Assembly: GCA_964507445.1 (NCBI GenBank)
Contig: CAZDQF010000005.1
Location: 62,001-126,000, forward strand
Direction: 5' to 3'
DNA from: GCA-2683135 sp964507445
GTDB taxonomy: Bacteria; Planctomycetota; GCA-002687715
DNA length: 64,000 nt
Shown here: in pieces, positions 9,038-17,430 of the stretch
Position numbering within the stretch: position 1 is the stretch's first letter
Layout of the letters: every line of letters begins with the position of its first letter
Position numbers and translations under genes: made by a program
Notes under the pieces: model-generated
The model's database searches: none
What the model saw: the letters and a program-made list of their open reading frames with translations, nothing else
What the model was told of the DNA's origin: nothing

Positions 9038-9043
9038 TACCAT
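9038..9043 (+). promoter_or_regulatory. -10-like TACCAT, 7 nt before the glyoxalase-fold start
   Basis: TACCAT is followed by seven bases and ATG 9051. It favours 9051 over the ATG at 9042, which overlaps the element itself. Confidence 0.55.
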
Positions 9044-9050
9044 GCCGGGG

Positions 9051-9431
9051 ATGAACCCGCTCCCTCCCATGCACGGCCTGCGCCACGTCGCCCTTTATGT
9101 GTCGGATGTGGAACGCTCCGTGGCGTTCTACCGGGATGTGTTCGGGATGCACGAGGAATGGCGCCCGGACCCGGACAACGCCTACCTCACCGGCGGCTCC
9201 GACAACCTCGCTCTCCACAAGGGACGGGTGGAGGTGTCGACGAACCTCGATCACATCGGCTTCCTGGTCCCCAACGCAGAAGACGTGGATGCCTGGCAAG
9301 CGCGCCTGATAGACCACGGACACACACCCGAACAGCCAGCGAAGACCCACCGGGACGGCGCCCGGTCGTTCTATGTCAGGGACCCGGACGGGCACCTGGT
9401 CCAGGTCCTTCACCATCCTCCCATCTCCTGA
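9051..9431 (+). CDS. Glyoxalase/VOC-superfamily protein
   Basis: 126 residues, a single VOC domain: GLRHVALYVSDVERSVAFYR, then LDHIGFLVPNAEDV, then FYVRDPDGHLVQVLHH. The two metal-ligand histidines at the starts of the first and third strands are present. The final glutamate usually found in the DPDGxxxE motif is Gln here, so a changed or absent metal site is possible. The substrate is unknown. The start is chosen because of the TACCAT element 7 bases upstream. It is followed 24 bases later by the GDPD gene in the same direction. Confidence 0.85.
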   Translation: MNPLPPMHGLRHVALYVSDVERSVAFYRDVFGMHEEWRPDPDNAYLTGGSDNLALHKGRVEVSTNLDHIGFLVPNAEDVDAWQARLIDHGHTPEQPAKTHRDGARSFYVRDPDGHLVQVLHHPPIS

Positions 9432-9455
9432 ACACCGCGAGCGGAGCCCAGCCCC

Positions 9456-10277
9456 ATGAAGCCGCTGTTGATGTCGCTCCTGTTGCTGCTGACCTCCTGT
9501 CAAACCGACCAGCGCGGCGACCTGGTGGTGGTCGCCCATCGCGGGGGCGCCATGGAGGTGCCCGAGAACACCATGGCGGCGTGCCGCTGGGCCATCGCTG
9601 AGGGCTTCGAAGCGGTGGAGATCGACGTCCGCCTGACCGGAGACGGCCGCGCGGCCATGATCCACGACCGCACCGTGGACCGCACCGCCGGGCGCCCGGC
9701 CTCGGCGCCTGTGCGACAACTGGACCTGCAGACACTCAACCGCTTCGACGTGGGCGCGCCCTTTGATCGGCGCTTCGAGGGTGAGCGCATCGTTCCCCTC
9801 GAGACGGTGCTTCAGCTGCCCTGGGGTGAGCGCACCCGGTTGATGATCGAGGTGAAGAGGGAAGGGGACCACAAGGCCACGGAATCTGTACCAGACGATC
9901 GAGCCCTGGCAGACGCGGTGGCCCGAGCGATCGGGCAGGCCCCCAATCGCTCGGGGCTGCTGCTCGGGAGCTTCAGCGCCACCCTCCTCGGAGAACTCCG
10001 CACCCGGCTCCCGGATGTCCCCCTGATCGGCATCGCCAGCACCCGGGAAGACCTGGCCCCGCATCTGAAGCTCCCCCTGACAGCCGTGGCCCTGAACCGA
10101 AAGCACGTCACCCGCTCCTTCACCGAAGACATGTCTCGGCGTGGACTCGGCGTGTGGTGCTGGACCGTGAGAGATCCATCGGAGCTCGCCCCTCTGCTCG
10201 AAGCGGACGTGGACGGGGTCATCACCGATATCCCCACCATGGTCCGGAAGCTGCTTCGCGGGCAGACGGGGGAGTGA
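9456..10277 (+). CDS. Glycerophosphodiester phosphodiesterase, lipoprotein
   Basis: 273 residues. A short signal peptide ends in a lipobox (LLTSC, Cys15), so the enzyme is probably membrane-anchored outside the cytoplasm. The GDPD barrel is complete at its N-terminal active site: H28-R29 in VAHRGG, the PENT motif, E55 and D57 in EIDVRL, and H70 in IHDRTVD. The C-terminal VWCWTVRDP and VDGVITDIP motifs close the fold. The family hydrolyses glycerophosphodiesters to glycerol 3-phosphate and an alcohol, consistent with phospholipid headgroup scavenging. A GGAG lies about 10 bases upstream. Confidence 0.92.
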   Translation: MKPLLMSLLLLLTSCQTDQRGDLVVVAHRGGAMEVPENTMAACRWAIAEGFEAVEIDVRLTGDGRAAMIHDRTVDRTAGRPASAPVRQLDLQTLNRFDVGAPFDRRFEGERIVPLETVLQLPWGERTRLMIEVKREGDHKATESVPDDRALADAVARAIGQAPNRSGLLLGSFSATLLGELRTRLPDVPLIGIASTREDLAPHLKLPLTAVALNRKHVTRSFTEDMSRRGLGVWCWTVRDPSELAPLLEADVDGVITDIPTMVRKLLRGQTGE

Positions 10278-10408
10278 CCTCCCTGTCGGCGTCGCAAACC
10301 TGCTGAAGCCAACGGGTTCTCCCATGCCCTCTTTGCCCGGGAAGATATCCCCGGTGGCGCTCGTCTCAACCACCATGGCGCCAGGGTGCGCCTGAACGGA
10401 GACGACCC

Positions 10409-10489
10409 ATGTCACGGAATCAGTTGATCCTCGTCGCGCTGCTCGCGGTGCTGGCCCTGTTCACCCTCGCCCCCCTGGCCTTCACCTGA
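10409..10489 (+). CDS. Possible 26-residue hydrophobic small protein
   Basis: ATG 10409 opens a 26-codon frame that encodes two polar residues and then an almost uninterrupted hydrophobic helix of Leu, Ala and Val ending APLAFT. A GGAG lies 7 bases upstream. This fits a small single-span membrane protein, but the frame is short and could be chance in G+C-rich DNA. The surrounding non-coding stretch 10278-10531 otherwise holds only a small dyad (10355-10360 with 10378-10383) and no other convincing signal. Confidence 0.35.
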   Translation: MSRNQLILVALLAVLALFTLAPLAFT

Positions 10490-10531
10490 CCCGCTTGCGG
10501 CACCGTCTCCGACCACGCAGGATCGGAGCAG

Positions 10532-10990
10532 ATGCTGCAACCTGATAGACCGCTCCCCCCTTATCCCTACACCCCCGGGACCCGCCCCCACCCGACCCGC
10601 CACCCGGACGGTCATTCGTTTCAACACACGAGACCCGAACCGGTCCTGCCCGATCCTGGCGCCTGGGGAGCTGATCCCGATCACCGGCACGCCTGCGACC
10701 TCTTCAACAACGGGTACTACTGGGAAGCCCACGAAGCCTGGGAGCACCTCTGGCATCTGACGGAGAAGGCCTCCCCTGAGTGGCACGCGCTACGCGGCCT
10801 CATCCAGGCCGCCGCCTACCGGCTCAAGCGCGCCATGGGACACGAGCGCGCCGCCGACGTCCTCCACCGGAAAGCCGTGGCCAACCTCGAAGCGGCGACC
10901 CGCGACCGTCCCATGGTCCTGGCCTTGGACTGCGCGCGGTTCGCGCGAGCGCTCTCGTCGAGATCGGTTTCTGTGATTCCCGAGGAATAG
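10532..10990 (+). CDS. DUF309 domain protein
   Basis: 152 residues. The first 45 are proline- and histidine-rich and poorly conserved-looking. The rest carries the DUF309 signature: HACDLFNNGYYWEAHEAWE, followed by the helical LRGLIQAAAYRLKRAM segment. DUF309 proteins are small all-helical proteins of unknown biochemical role, often with the paired HxxW/E residues seen here. GGAG at about 8 bases upstream supports the start. Its direction is shared with its neighbours. Confidence 0.85.
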   Translation: MLQPDRPLPPYPYTPGTRPHPTRHPDGHSFQHTRPEPVLPDPGAWGADPDHRHACDLFNNGYYWEAHEAWEHLWHLTEKASPEWHALRGLIQAAAYRLKRAMGHERAADVLHRKAVANLEAATRDRPMVLALDCARFARALSSRSVSVIPEE

Positions 10991-11058
10991 GTCAGCGGAC
11001 CTCCCCGTCGAAGCCCGCGAACGAACGACACCGGAGCGGACCTGCGGGAGTCACATCC

Positions 11059-11763
11059 ATGCGCAACCTGAACAACATCCTCGTCCTTGCCTTCCTGGCC
11101 TCCCTGGCGTGGGGACAGGAGCCCGCGACGAAGAGGAACCAGGGCTCAGCAGCCAGGCTCGTCTCCGTGGAGGGCGGCTATCGGCTCTTCCCGATCAAGG
11201 AGGACATTCACGCCGAGGAGATCCTCGTGCTGTGGAACAACGCCACCTCCACGCGACTGAGCTGGTCTCCGCTGACCTTCAAGGAGCACCATCGCGCTCG
11301 ATTCTCGGGCATCGTGGAGATTGACAGCCAGGATCTGGACCGCTTCTTCGAGAGCATGCTCCAGGACCTGGGGTTCGGCCTGATCCCATCCGGATCTCCT
11401 CAGGCCAACGTCTACCAGGTCTACCCCATGGGGGGCGACAGATCTCCTTTCATCATGCGAGCGAAGCTGGTGGAGCCTGACGAGGCCGCTCGTTGCGCTC
11501 AACATCCCGCCCGGTTCTTCCTCACTCACGTCACGGCGAGGCACGCGGAAGCGAATGAGATCGCGTATTCCCTGAACGGCCTGCTGAGGATCAGGTGCCT
11601 GGAGATCGTGGCCGTCAACTCCAGCAACCGGATCACCATCAGCGGCTTCGGGCCTACGGTCGCCAACGCAGTGGAGTTGGTTCGGAAGCTCGACCAACCA
11701 CTGCCTGAAACCGTGGCCAAGAGCCGGAGCGCCCGGTTCGGCAAGCCCACCAAGTCCAAGTAG
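11059..11763 (+). CDS. Secreted protein built of secretin-type N0/N1-like domains
   Basis: 234 residues from ATG 11059, with GGGAG upstream. A signal peptide (MRNLNNILVLAFLASLAWGQ) is followed by two alpha/beta segments. The first (about 85-130, FSGIVEIDSQDLDRFFESMLQDLGF in outline) resembles an N0-type domain. The second (about 150-218, FFLTHVTARHAEANEIAYSL, then NRITISGFGPTVANAVELVRKLD in outline) matches the KH-like N1 domains of type II/III and pilus secretins. No C-terminal secretin beta-barrel follows; the protein ends in a basic tail. It may bind a secretin encoded elsewhere. A strong intrinsic terminator follows at 11831. Confidence 0.72.
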   Translation: MRNLNNILVLAFLASLAWGQEPATKRNQGSAARLVSVEGGYRLFPIKEDIHAEEILVLWNNATSTRLSWSPLTFKEHHRARFSGIVEIDSQDLDRFFESMLQDLGFGLIPSGSPQANVYQVYPMGGDRSPFIMRAKLVEPDEAARCAQHPARFFLTHVTARHAEANEIAYSLNGLLRIRCLEIVAVNSSNRITISGFGPTVANAVELVRKLDQPLPETVAKSRSARFGKPTKSK

Positions 11764-11830
11764 ACGAGATCGAATCAACCTGCTCCTGGGGAGCAGGGAG
11801 CTGACTGACACTGACGAGTGGGAGGACGTT

Positions 11831-11880
11831 GAAGGGGTGTGGCGTTTGTTGGGGAACGCGCCACGCCCCTTCTCTTTTGT
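11831..11880 (+). terminator. Rho-independent terminator
   Basis: A 14-bp stem pairs 11831-11844 with 11859-11872 (one G-U pair) around a 14-base loop. It is followed directly by TCTTTTGT. It ends the plus-strand run that closes with the secretin-like gene. Confidence 0.8.
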
Positions 11881-11909
11881 CGCGACGTCGCGCGACGCCG
11901 CCCACGCGA

Positions 11910-14276
11910 CTACGGCACGATGGCCATCACGGTCTGCCCCATGTAGGGGCCGTTGGGGTCGGTGATGGAACCTGCGCCCACCATGCCCACGGGGACCGCC
12001 GGCGCGGGGTGTCCGGAGAGCCACAGGTTGCGCAAGGTGATGGCGTCCGGGTGAGGGGTGGTGGAGACGATTCCGTCACCGCCGTTGGCGAGGAAGTCGA
12101 TGTACTCAAAGGACGACGTCTGATAGAGCACGGTGGCCCGGACCTTGATGGGTCTGGTAACCCCGGCGGGTACCGGGATCTGATACAGGGTCGTGTCCCA
12201 GTGCTGGTTATCCGGGTAGAGCCCACCCTCAGGCCACGGGGCGAGGTTCGGGTCGTAAGCACCCGTTCCACCAATCCCCTTGATCAGGGTCGCGCCCTTG
12301 GGCGGGATGCGGTTGTCCTTGACCGTGATGTTGTTCAGGGCGAAGTGGAAGGTCTCACCGTACAGGCCCAGGGCCGGGTAGTTCATCCCGTGCTTGGACT
12401 CGTAGATCTTGAGCTGCGGGTCCGCGATGAGCTCGCTGTTGGCATCCAGCGTGCCGGACTGCCAGAACGGCGTCCCGGCGGCGTCGAGGGCTTCGATCTG
12501 GATCCACATCTGGCGTCCCTCCACGTACCCGGTGGGGAGCTTGTGCCCGGTCAGGTTGGTGACCGTCACCGCCGCGGAGATGGTCCCAGGAGTCGGCTCC
12601 GAGGCGGTCAGGTCCACGTCGGCGGACTCCTTCAGCTTGTTGATGGCCCGGGTCGTCACCGTGTCGTACAGCTGGTTCCGTGAAGGCGGTCCGAAGTGGT
12701 AGCCCCCTTGGAAGTTGTTGCCGCTGGTCCAGGGCAGGTCCACCTGCGGGTACATCAGCTTGAGGATCTGCGGGATCCACGCGTTGCCACCGACGAACTC
12801 ATGCTGCCTCAAGGCGCTGCGTACCTTGTTCCACGGACCGTAGAGCGGGTCCAGCCCTGCCAGGGTGCACCCCATGGCGTTCGACTGAGCCGGCATGTGA
12901 CAGTCCTGGCAACTCTGGTGGTCCGGGCTGTTGGGGTCTGAGTAGGCGGAGTTGAGCCACTCCGTGTAGGTCCGCTCGATGGCGTGGCCCGACTCGGGCT
13001 GGGTGATGTTGTGGCAGGACCCGCAGAAGGTGGACTCCCCCAGGTTGGCCCCGTGCTCCGTGTCGTGGGCCGGAGAGACCGCGCTGCCCGGCTGGGTCGG
13101 CGGCATGTGCGCCACCGGTGGCACGAACGTCCCCGTGACCGGGCCGACGTGGGCGCCGTAACCGGTGGTCCCACCCGCGTGACCGTAGGAGTAGGTGCCC
13201 GGGTAGGGACCGCGCTTGCCCGTGGCCTGAGAGATCACCAGCTGGCTGTTGTCCGGCTGCCCCGGCGTCCTGAATCGACTCGGAGAGACATTGCCCACAT
13301 AGTCCGTGGTGCGATGACAGGTGTCGCACATCACCCCTTCCATGTCGAAGGAGTGGTTGTGGTCGTAGACCCCGGGGGTGAAGGCGGAGGTCACGCCGTC
13401 TCCTTCGAAGCCGGAGCGACCGCCCTGCCAGGCGTTGGGAGAGTGGCAGCGGATGCAGAAGTCCGCGGCGAACTCGCCGCCATGGGACGACACCCCCTGA
13501 GCCTGCAGATAGTCATAACCGGCGACGGAGATGGCGAACTGCGCGTTGAACAGCGGGTCGCGCATGGAGTTCGCCATCATGGTGCCCATGTAGGACGGCC
13601 AGATGTCGTCAGCCGACCCGTGGCAGGTGTAGCAGTAGAAAGAGCTCTGGAACACGCCGTGGACCGGCTTGCCGTTATCGAAGACCTGGGTGGGCCCGGG
13701 GAATCCGTTGAGGTCCAGGGTGGGCAGGTCACCGGGGAGGGTCCCGGCCGGGGGCAGGATGCTCTCCACGCCCTTGGCGGCGAGGATCGGGTCGAAGTGG
13801 AGGTGGGCAGGGGTCAGCGGATTGGCGGTGACCGTGACCACCGACGGGGCGGTGAGGGTCACTCCCGCCGCCGAGTTGGCGTCACCGACAGCGCCCTGCG
13901 CGCCCATGGTCACCCCCGGGGGCACGGCCCAGGGCACGGGCCATTCGCCCCAGAACTCCCCGTTCCCGTCCGTCTTGTGGGCCGGGTTGTTGAAGCCGTC
14001 CAGCAACCACGCGTCGAAGGAGGACAGGTTGATGAACCCCGCCACGCCCGTGTCGGGGCCGGGGATCAATGCCTGTCCGAGCACCAGAGCGACCAGGGAG
14101 TTGGGCGCTCCGGACAAGTACCCGTGGACCACGTCCCCCTGCAGCACGGTCTGGCTTCCGGTCTGACCCTGCACCAGCAAGGACGCGGCGGGAGAGTTGG
14201 TCTGGGTTCCCTGCTGCGCGGCAGTGGGGATGACGAGCAACAGCACCGCGAGCGGCGCGAGACAGCGTTGATTCAT
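11910..14276 (-). CDS. Secreted five-heme c-type cytochrome
   Basis: 788 residues. The signal peptide MNQRCLAPLAVLLLVIPTAA ends at an AxA-like site. Five CxxCH heme motifs lie between about residues 215 and 457: CYTCH, CIRCH, CDTCH, CGSCH and CQDCH. Large parts before and after lack cysteine and look beta-rich; the first 190 residues resemble the filler beta-domains of planctomycete secreted proteins. The family is the NrfA/cytochrome c-554-like multiheme group, but no catalytic CxxCK and no clear active-site signature is seen, so electron transfer is the safe inference. It probably acts in the periplasm and is co-oriented with the SMP-30-like gene upstream (130-base gap). Confidence 0.85.
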   Translation of the reverse strand: MNQRCLAPLAVLLLVIPTAAQQGTQTNSPAASLLVQGQTGSQTVLQGDVVHGYLSGAPNSLVALVLGQALIPGPDTGVAGFINLSSFDAWLLDGFNNPAHKTDGNGEFWGEWPVPWAVPPGVTMGAQGAVGDANSAAGVTLTAPSVVTVTANPLTPAHLHFDPILAAKGVESILPPAGTLPGDLPTLDLNGFPGPTQVFDNGKPVHGVFQSSFYCYTCHGSADDIWPSYMGTMMANSMRDPLFNAQFAISVAGYDYLQAQGVSSHGGEFAADFCIRCHSPNAWQGGRSGFEGDGVTSAFTPGVYDHNHSFDMEGVMCDTCHRTTDYVGNVSPSRFRTPGQPDNSQLVISQATGKRGPYPGTYSYGHAGGTTGYGAHVGPVTGTFVPPVAHMPPTQPGSAVSPAHDTEHGANLGESTFCGSCHNITQPESGHAIERTYTEWLNSAYSDPNSPDHQSCQDCHMPAQSNAMGCTLAGLDPLYGPWNKVRSALRQHEFVGGNAWIPQILKLMYPQVDLPWTSGNNFQGGYHFGPPSRNQLYDTVTTRAINKLKESADVDLTASEPTPGTISAAVTVTNLTGHKLPTGYVEGRQMWIQIEALDAAGTPFWQSGTLDANSELIADPQLKIYESKHGMNYPALGLYGETFHFALNNITVKDNRIPPKGATLIKGIGGTGAYDPNLAPWPEGGLYPDNQHWDTTLYQIPVPAGVTRPIKVRATVLYQTSSFEYIDFLANGGDGIVSTTPHPDAITLRNLWLSGHPAPAVPVGMVGAGSITDPNGPYMGQTVMAIVP

Positions 14277-14406
14277 GGCTCTGACAAGTAGGGAGGAACA
14301 GGTGGCGATGTGCGAAGCGAGGGCGCGGCCATGTTAGCAATGTACCCCCATCGGAACCGATGCCGATTCAGGAACTAATGAGCATTGGCACGCGGGTTTG
14401 TTGAGC

Positions 14407-15282
14407 TCAACCGCCCTTCACCGCCATGCTCACCGAGTACAGGGAGGTCCGGGCCGTGATGAAGAGCGTCTTGCGCTCCTTACCTCCGAAACAGACGTTC
14501 GCCGGTCCCTCTGGCAGGTCGATGGTCTCGATGTGGGCGCCCTTCTTGTCGTGGATGAACACCTTCCCGCGGGTGGTCAGGTAGAGGTTCCCCCGTTCAT
14601 CCAGGGTCATGCCATCGGAGCCGGAACCCGGGATGAACACGGTCCGGTCGTTGAGGCGCCCACCGGACCCGATGCTGTACCGCATGATGTTCTTCCCCCC
14701 GGCGTCCGCCACGTAGAGGGTCTTGCCGTCACGGGTCCCCACGATGCCGTTGGGCTTCACCAGGTCATCGATGACCCGGCGCAGGGAAGAACGGTCCGGC
14801 GGCAACCAGTAGACATGGAAGCCGCCTTGTTGAAGGTCCGACTGCTTGCCGTACCGGGGGTCCGTGAACCAGATCCCCTGGTCCGGGTCGATCCAGAGAT
14901 CGTTGGGGCTGTTGAGCGGCTTGTTGTCATGGGCCGCCACGAGCACCGTGCGCTCGCCGTCCCCGGCGAGACGACTGAGGCGGCGGGCTCCCCCCTCGCA
15001 GGCGTGGAGGCGCCAGCGAGCGTCGAAGTACAGGCCGTTGGCGGCGCCCGAGTTCTCGAGGAAGGTGGAGAGCTTCCCGTCCACGGACCACCGGTGGATA
15101 CGGTTGTTGGGGATGTCCGTGAAGTAGACGTTGCCGCGCTGGTCCGCCGCGGGACCTTCCGTGAAACGGAACCCGGTGGCCAGGCGCCGCACCTTGGCTC
15201 CTTCGGCGACGAGGGAATCCTGACCCCATAACGGACCGATCAGGGACAGGAGAACGACCAGAGCGGGGATGTTGTGCCACAT
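14407..15282 (-). CDS. SMP-30/gluconolactonase-like beta-propeller protein, secreted
   Basis: 291 residues. Signal peptide MWHNIPALVVLLSLIGPLWGQ. Repeated propeller blades follow: FTEGPAADQRGNVYFTD, NSPNDLWIDPDQGIWFTDP, VKPNGIVGTRDGKTLYVAD and DGMTLDERGNLYLTT. These carry the Glu, Asn and Asp metal ligands typical of SMP-30/Gnl enzymes. The family hydrolyses lactones such as gluconolactone, and the exact substrate is unknown. A TATACT hexamer 8 bases upstream suggests a leaderless transcript. A 12-bp palindrome (14400-14411) spans the stop codon. Confidence 0.88.
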   Translation of the reverse strand: MWHNIPALVVLLSLIGPLWGQDSLVAEGAKVRRLATGFRFTEGPAADQRGNVYFTDIPNNRIHRWSVDGKLSTFLENSGAANGLYFDARWRLHACEGGARRLSRLAGDGERTVLVAAHDNKPLNSPNDLWIDPDQGIWFTDPRYGKQSDLQQGGFHVYWLPPDRSSLRRVIDDLVKPNGIVGTRDGKTLYVADAGGKNIMRYSIGSGGRLNDRTVFIPGSGSDGMTLDERGNLYLTTRGKVFIHDKKGAHIETIDLPEGPANVCFGGKERKTLFITARTSLYSVSMAVKGG

Positions 15283-15290
15283 GGGGCACG

Positions 15291-15296
15291 AGTATA
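15291..15296 (-). promoter_or_regulatory. -10-like TATACT, 8 nt before the SMP-30-like start
   Basis: Minus-strand TATACT followed by eight bases and ATG 15282. It is back to back with the plus-strand element at 15320-15325. Confidence 0.55.
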
Positions 15297-15319
15297 GGCC
15301 CGTCTTCGCCGAGACGCCT

Positions 15320-15325
15320 TACAAT
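15320..15325 (+). promoter_or_regulatory. -10-like TACAAT, 6 nt before ATG 15332
   Basis: TACAAT, then GCCGCC, then ATG. The same arrangement (TAnnAT-GCCGCC-ATG) recurs at 37327. The six-base spacing places the transcript start on the start codon. Confidence 0.6.
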
Positions 15326-15331
15326 GCCGCC

Positions 15332-17374
15332 ATGATCCGTTTCGCCCTCCCCGTGCTCATCGCCTGCCTCCTCTCACCCCAGGTCCCGGCCCAACGCAAG
15401 CGTCGCCCCAAGCCCACTCCCCAGACCCTGGCCTGCGGATCAGAGATCCCGTGGCGCGCCACGGTGGAGGAGGCCCTCTCCGACGCCCGAGCGAGCGGTC
15501 GACCGGTGTTCTGGTATGTGCCGACGGTGCGGGGCAGCCGCATGGACCGGAAGCCGGAGATCGATCTCTACATGATGACGGGCCCCTTCGCCGACCCCGA
15601 CGTCGCCTCCGTCATCAGCCGCAAGTTCATCCCCGTGAGGTGGGCGCCCAAGGACGCGCTGCAGGAGAAGTACCGCCTGCTGCACGGCAGGTTCATCGAA
15701 CCGGGGTTCCTGATCCTGGAACCGAACGGCGACGAGGTGTTCCGCGTCGACGAGATCACGACCCTCTCCGCAGAGTGGTGGGTCTGGCAGCTCCGCAACG
15801 CCCTGTCCATGCGACCCAACCTGAACCACCCGTCAGCAGAGGCAGCCGCCGCGGCCAAGGCCAACGACTCCATGGCCCTCGCTGAAGCGTTGCTTGCGGA
15901 GGGCGACCTGGAGGGCGCTGGCAAGGTCGCCGCCACCCTCGAGAGAGCGGGGCGGCTCGCCCCCGAAGCAGGCATCACCATCGCCCGGGTGGCCCGGCGC
16001 CTGCACGACGGAGACAAGGCGAGGCGGTGGCTCGACGGGCTGCAGGACTACGACCGCTGGCCCGCGGCCCTGGTGGAGTCCATGAGGCTCGCCCTGGGAC
16101 AGGACGACGCCTCCGGATGTCTGGCCATCTTCGCCAAGGCCGGCAAGCCGTCTCCGGAGGCCCGGTTCCTGCAAGGTGTGGCCCTGCACCTCCTCAACCG
16201 GGACGGCGAAGGGAGGAAGGCCTGGGAAGCCCTGGTGGCGGACGGCGGTGACAATCGGTGGGTCAACAAGGCCTCCGCCGAGCTGCAACGCCTCGGGCCG
16301 TTCGTCCGGGCGTTCGAGCGCTTCGACTGGATGCCGGACGACGCCATGGTGAAGCAGCCGGACGGCACCCGCGTGCCTCGCGCCGCGGATCGGGCGCCGT
16401 GGCTGTCTGAACGCAGCGTTCATCTCCTGCTGCGCACCCAGCGCTCCCACGGTGGCTGGGACGACAGCAACTACGACTTCGGCGGTACGGACAGCCTGCC
16501 CAACGTCTACGCCGCGGGGACCGCCCTGGCGGGCATCGCCCTCATGGAGTGGCGTCACGTGGATGAGGAGCGGATCGACGACGCCGTGGAGAAGGCGCTC
16601 ACCTACCTGCTGAACGAGGGCAACATCGCCGGTGACGATCGCAACGAGATCGTCTGGGCACATGCCTACCGGCTGATCTTCCTGGAGCACTACCTCCGCC
16701 ACCCCGGCGCCCGCCGCAAGCCCGCCGCGCGCGCCAAGGCCATCGAGCTGGTCAAGGCCCTGTCAGCGAGCCAGCTCAAGTCCGGCGCCTGGCGCCACGA
16801 GTACCCGAACCCCATGGCCACCGCCAGCGTGGTCCACGCCCTGTTCCGCATCAAGGACGCGAAGGTCCCCACCGGCAAGGAGGTGACCAAGCGCGCCGCG
16901 GACGCCCTGGAGCTGTGCCGGAGCGAAGATGGCACGTTCAGCTACGGCATCCCCCGGTCCGGTCGCCGCAAGGGGCGCCCTTCTCCCCCGGAGTTCGCCG
17001 CCGGTCGCATGCCAGCCTGCGAGATGGCCCTGCTCATGGCGGGTCGTTCCGATCAGCAGAGGCTGACGGCTGCTCTGGACACGAGCTTTGAACACCACGG
17101 CTTGCTGGAGGCCATCCGCAAGTACGACGACCACTCGGACCGCTACGGCAACGGCGGGTTCTTCTTCTGGTACGACATGTACGGTCGCACGGAGGCCATC
17201 AAGAAGGTGGAGGCGGTGGACGCCCGGGAGTCCTACCGGAAGCGCATGCTGAAGCTCGTGCTCGACCTGCCGGAGATGGACGGCGGGTTCGTGGATTCTC
17301 ACGAGCTCGGCAAGACCTACGGCACCGCCATGGGGTTGATCTGCCTCAAGGCGGCGCTGCCCACCCGACAATAG
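15332..17374 (+). CDS. Secreted protein with thioredoxin-like domain and terpenoid-cyclase-like helical repeats
   Basis: 680 residues from ATG 15332. Signal peptide MIRFALPVLIACLLSPQVPA. Residues 35-150 look like a thioredoxin-fold domain of the Thioredoxin_7 type (WRATVEEALSDARASGRPVFW, FIPVRWAP, GRFIEPGFLILEPNGDE), with no CxxC redox pair. A helical middle part is followed at about 350-600 by repeats like those of prenyltransferase/squalene-cyclase alpha-alpha toroids: LLLRTQRSHGGWDDS, ALTYLLNEGN, LSASQLKSGAWRHE and SEDGTFSYGI. Enzymatic DxDD-type residues are not evident, so a structural or binding role is as likely as catalysis. Such two-part proteins occur in planctomycetes without known function. 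Confidence 0.8.
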   Translation: MIRFALPVLIACLLSPQVPAQRKRRPKPTPQTLACGSEIPWRATVEEALSDARASGRPVFWYVPTVRGSRMDRKPEIDLYMMTGPFADPDVASVISRKFIPVRWAPKDALQEKYRLLHGRFIEPGFLILEPNGDEVFRVDEITTLSAEWWVWQLRNALSMRPNLNHPSAEAAAAAKANDSMALAEALLAEGDLEGAGKVAATLERAGRLAPEAGITIARVARRLHDGDKARRWLDGLQDYDRWPAALVESMRLALGQDDASGCLAIFAKAGKPSPEARFLQGVALHLLNRDGEGRKAWEALVADGGDNRWVNKASAELQRLGPFVRAFERFDWMPDDAMVKQPDGTRVPRAADRAPWLSERSVHLLLRTQRSHGGWDDSNYDFGGTDSLPNVYAAGTALAGIALMEWRHVDEERIDDAVEKALTYLLNEGNIAGDDRNEIVWAHAYRLIFLEHYLRHPGARRKPAARAKAIELVKALSASQLKSGAWRHEYPNPMATASVVHALFRIKDAKVPTGKEVTKRAADALELCRSEDGTFSYGIPRSGRRKGRPSPPEFAAGRMPACEMALLMAGRSDQQRLTAALDTSFEHHGLLEAIRKYDDHSDRYGNGGFFFWYDMYGRTEAIKKVEAVDARESYRKRMLKLVLDLPEMDGGFVDSHELGKTYGTAMGLICLKAALPTRQ

Positions 17375-17417
17375 GGAGACCCCGGCGCTCCGCGAGGACG
17401 GGGCACGTCCCCTGCGC

Positions 17418-17423
17418 TATCCT
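17418..17423 (+). promoter_or_regulatory. -10-like TATCCT, 7 nt before ATG 17431
   Basis: TATCCT followed by seven bases and the ATG of the FMN-binding protein, with no ribosome binding site between. Confidence 0.5.
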
Positions 17424-17430
17424 CTGGCCC

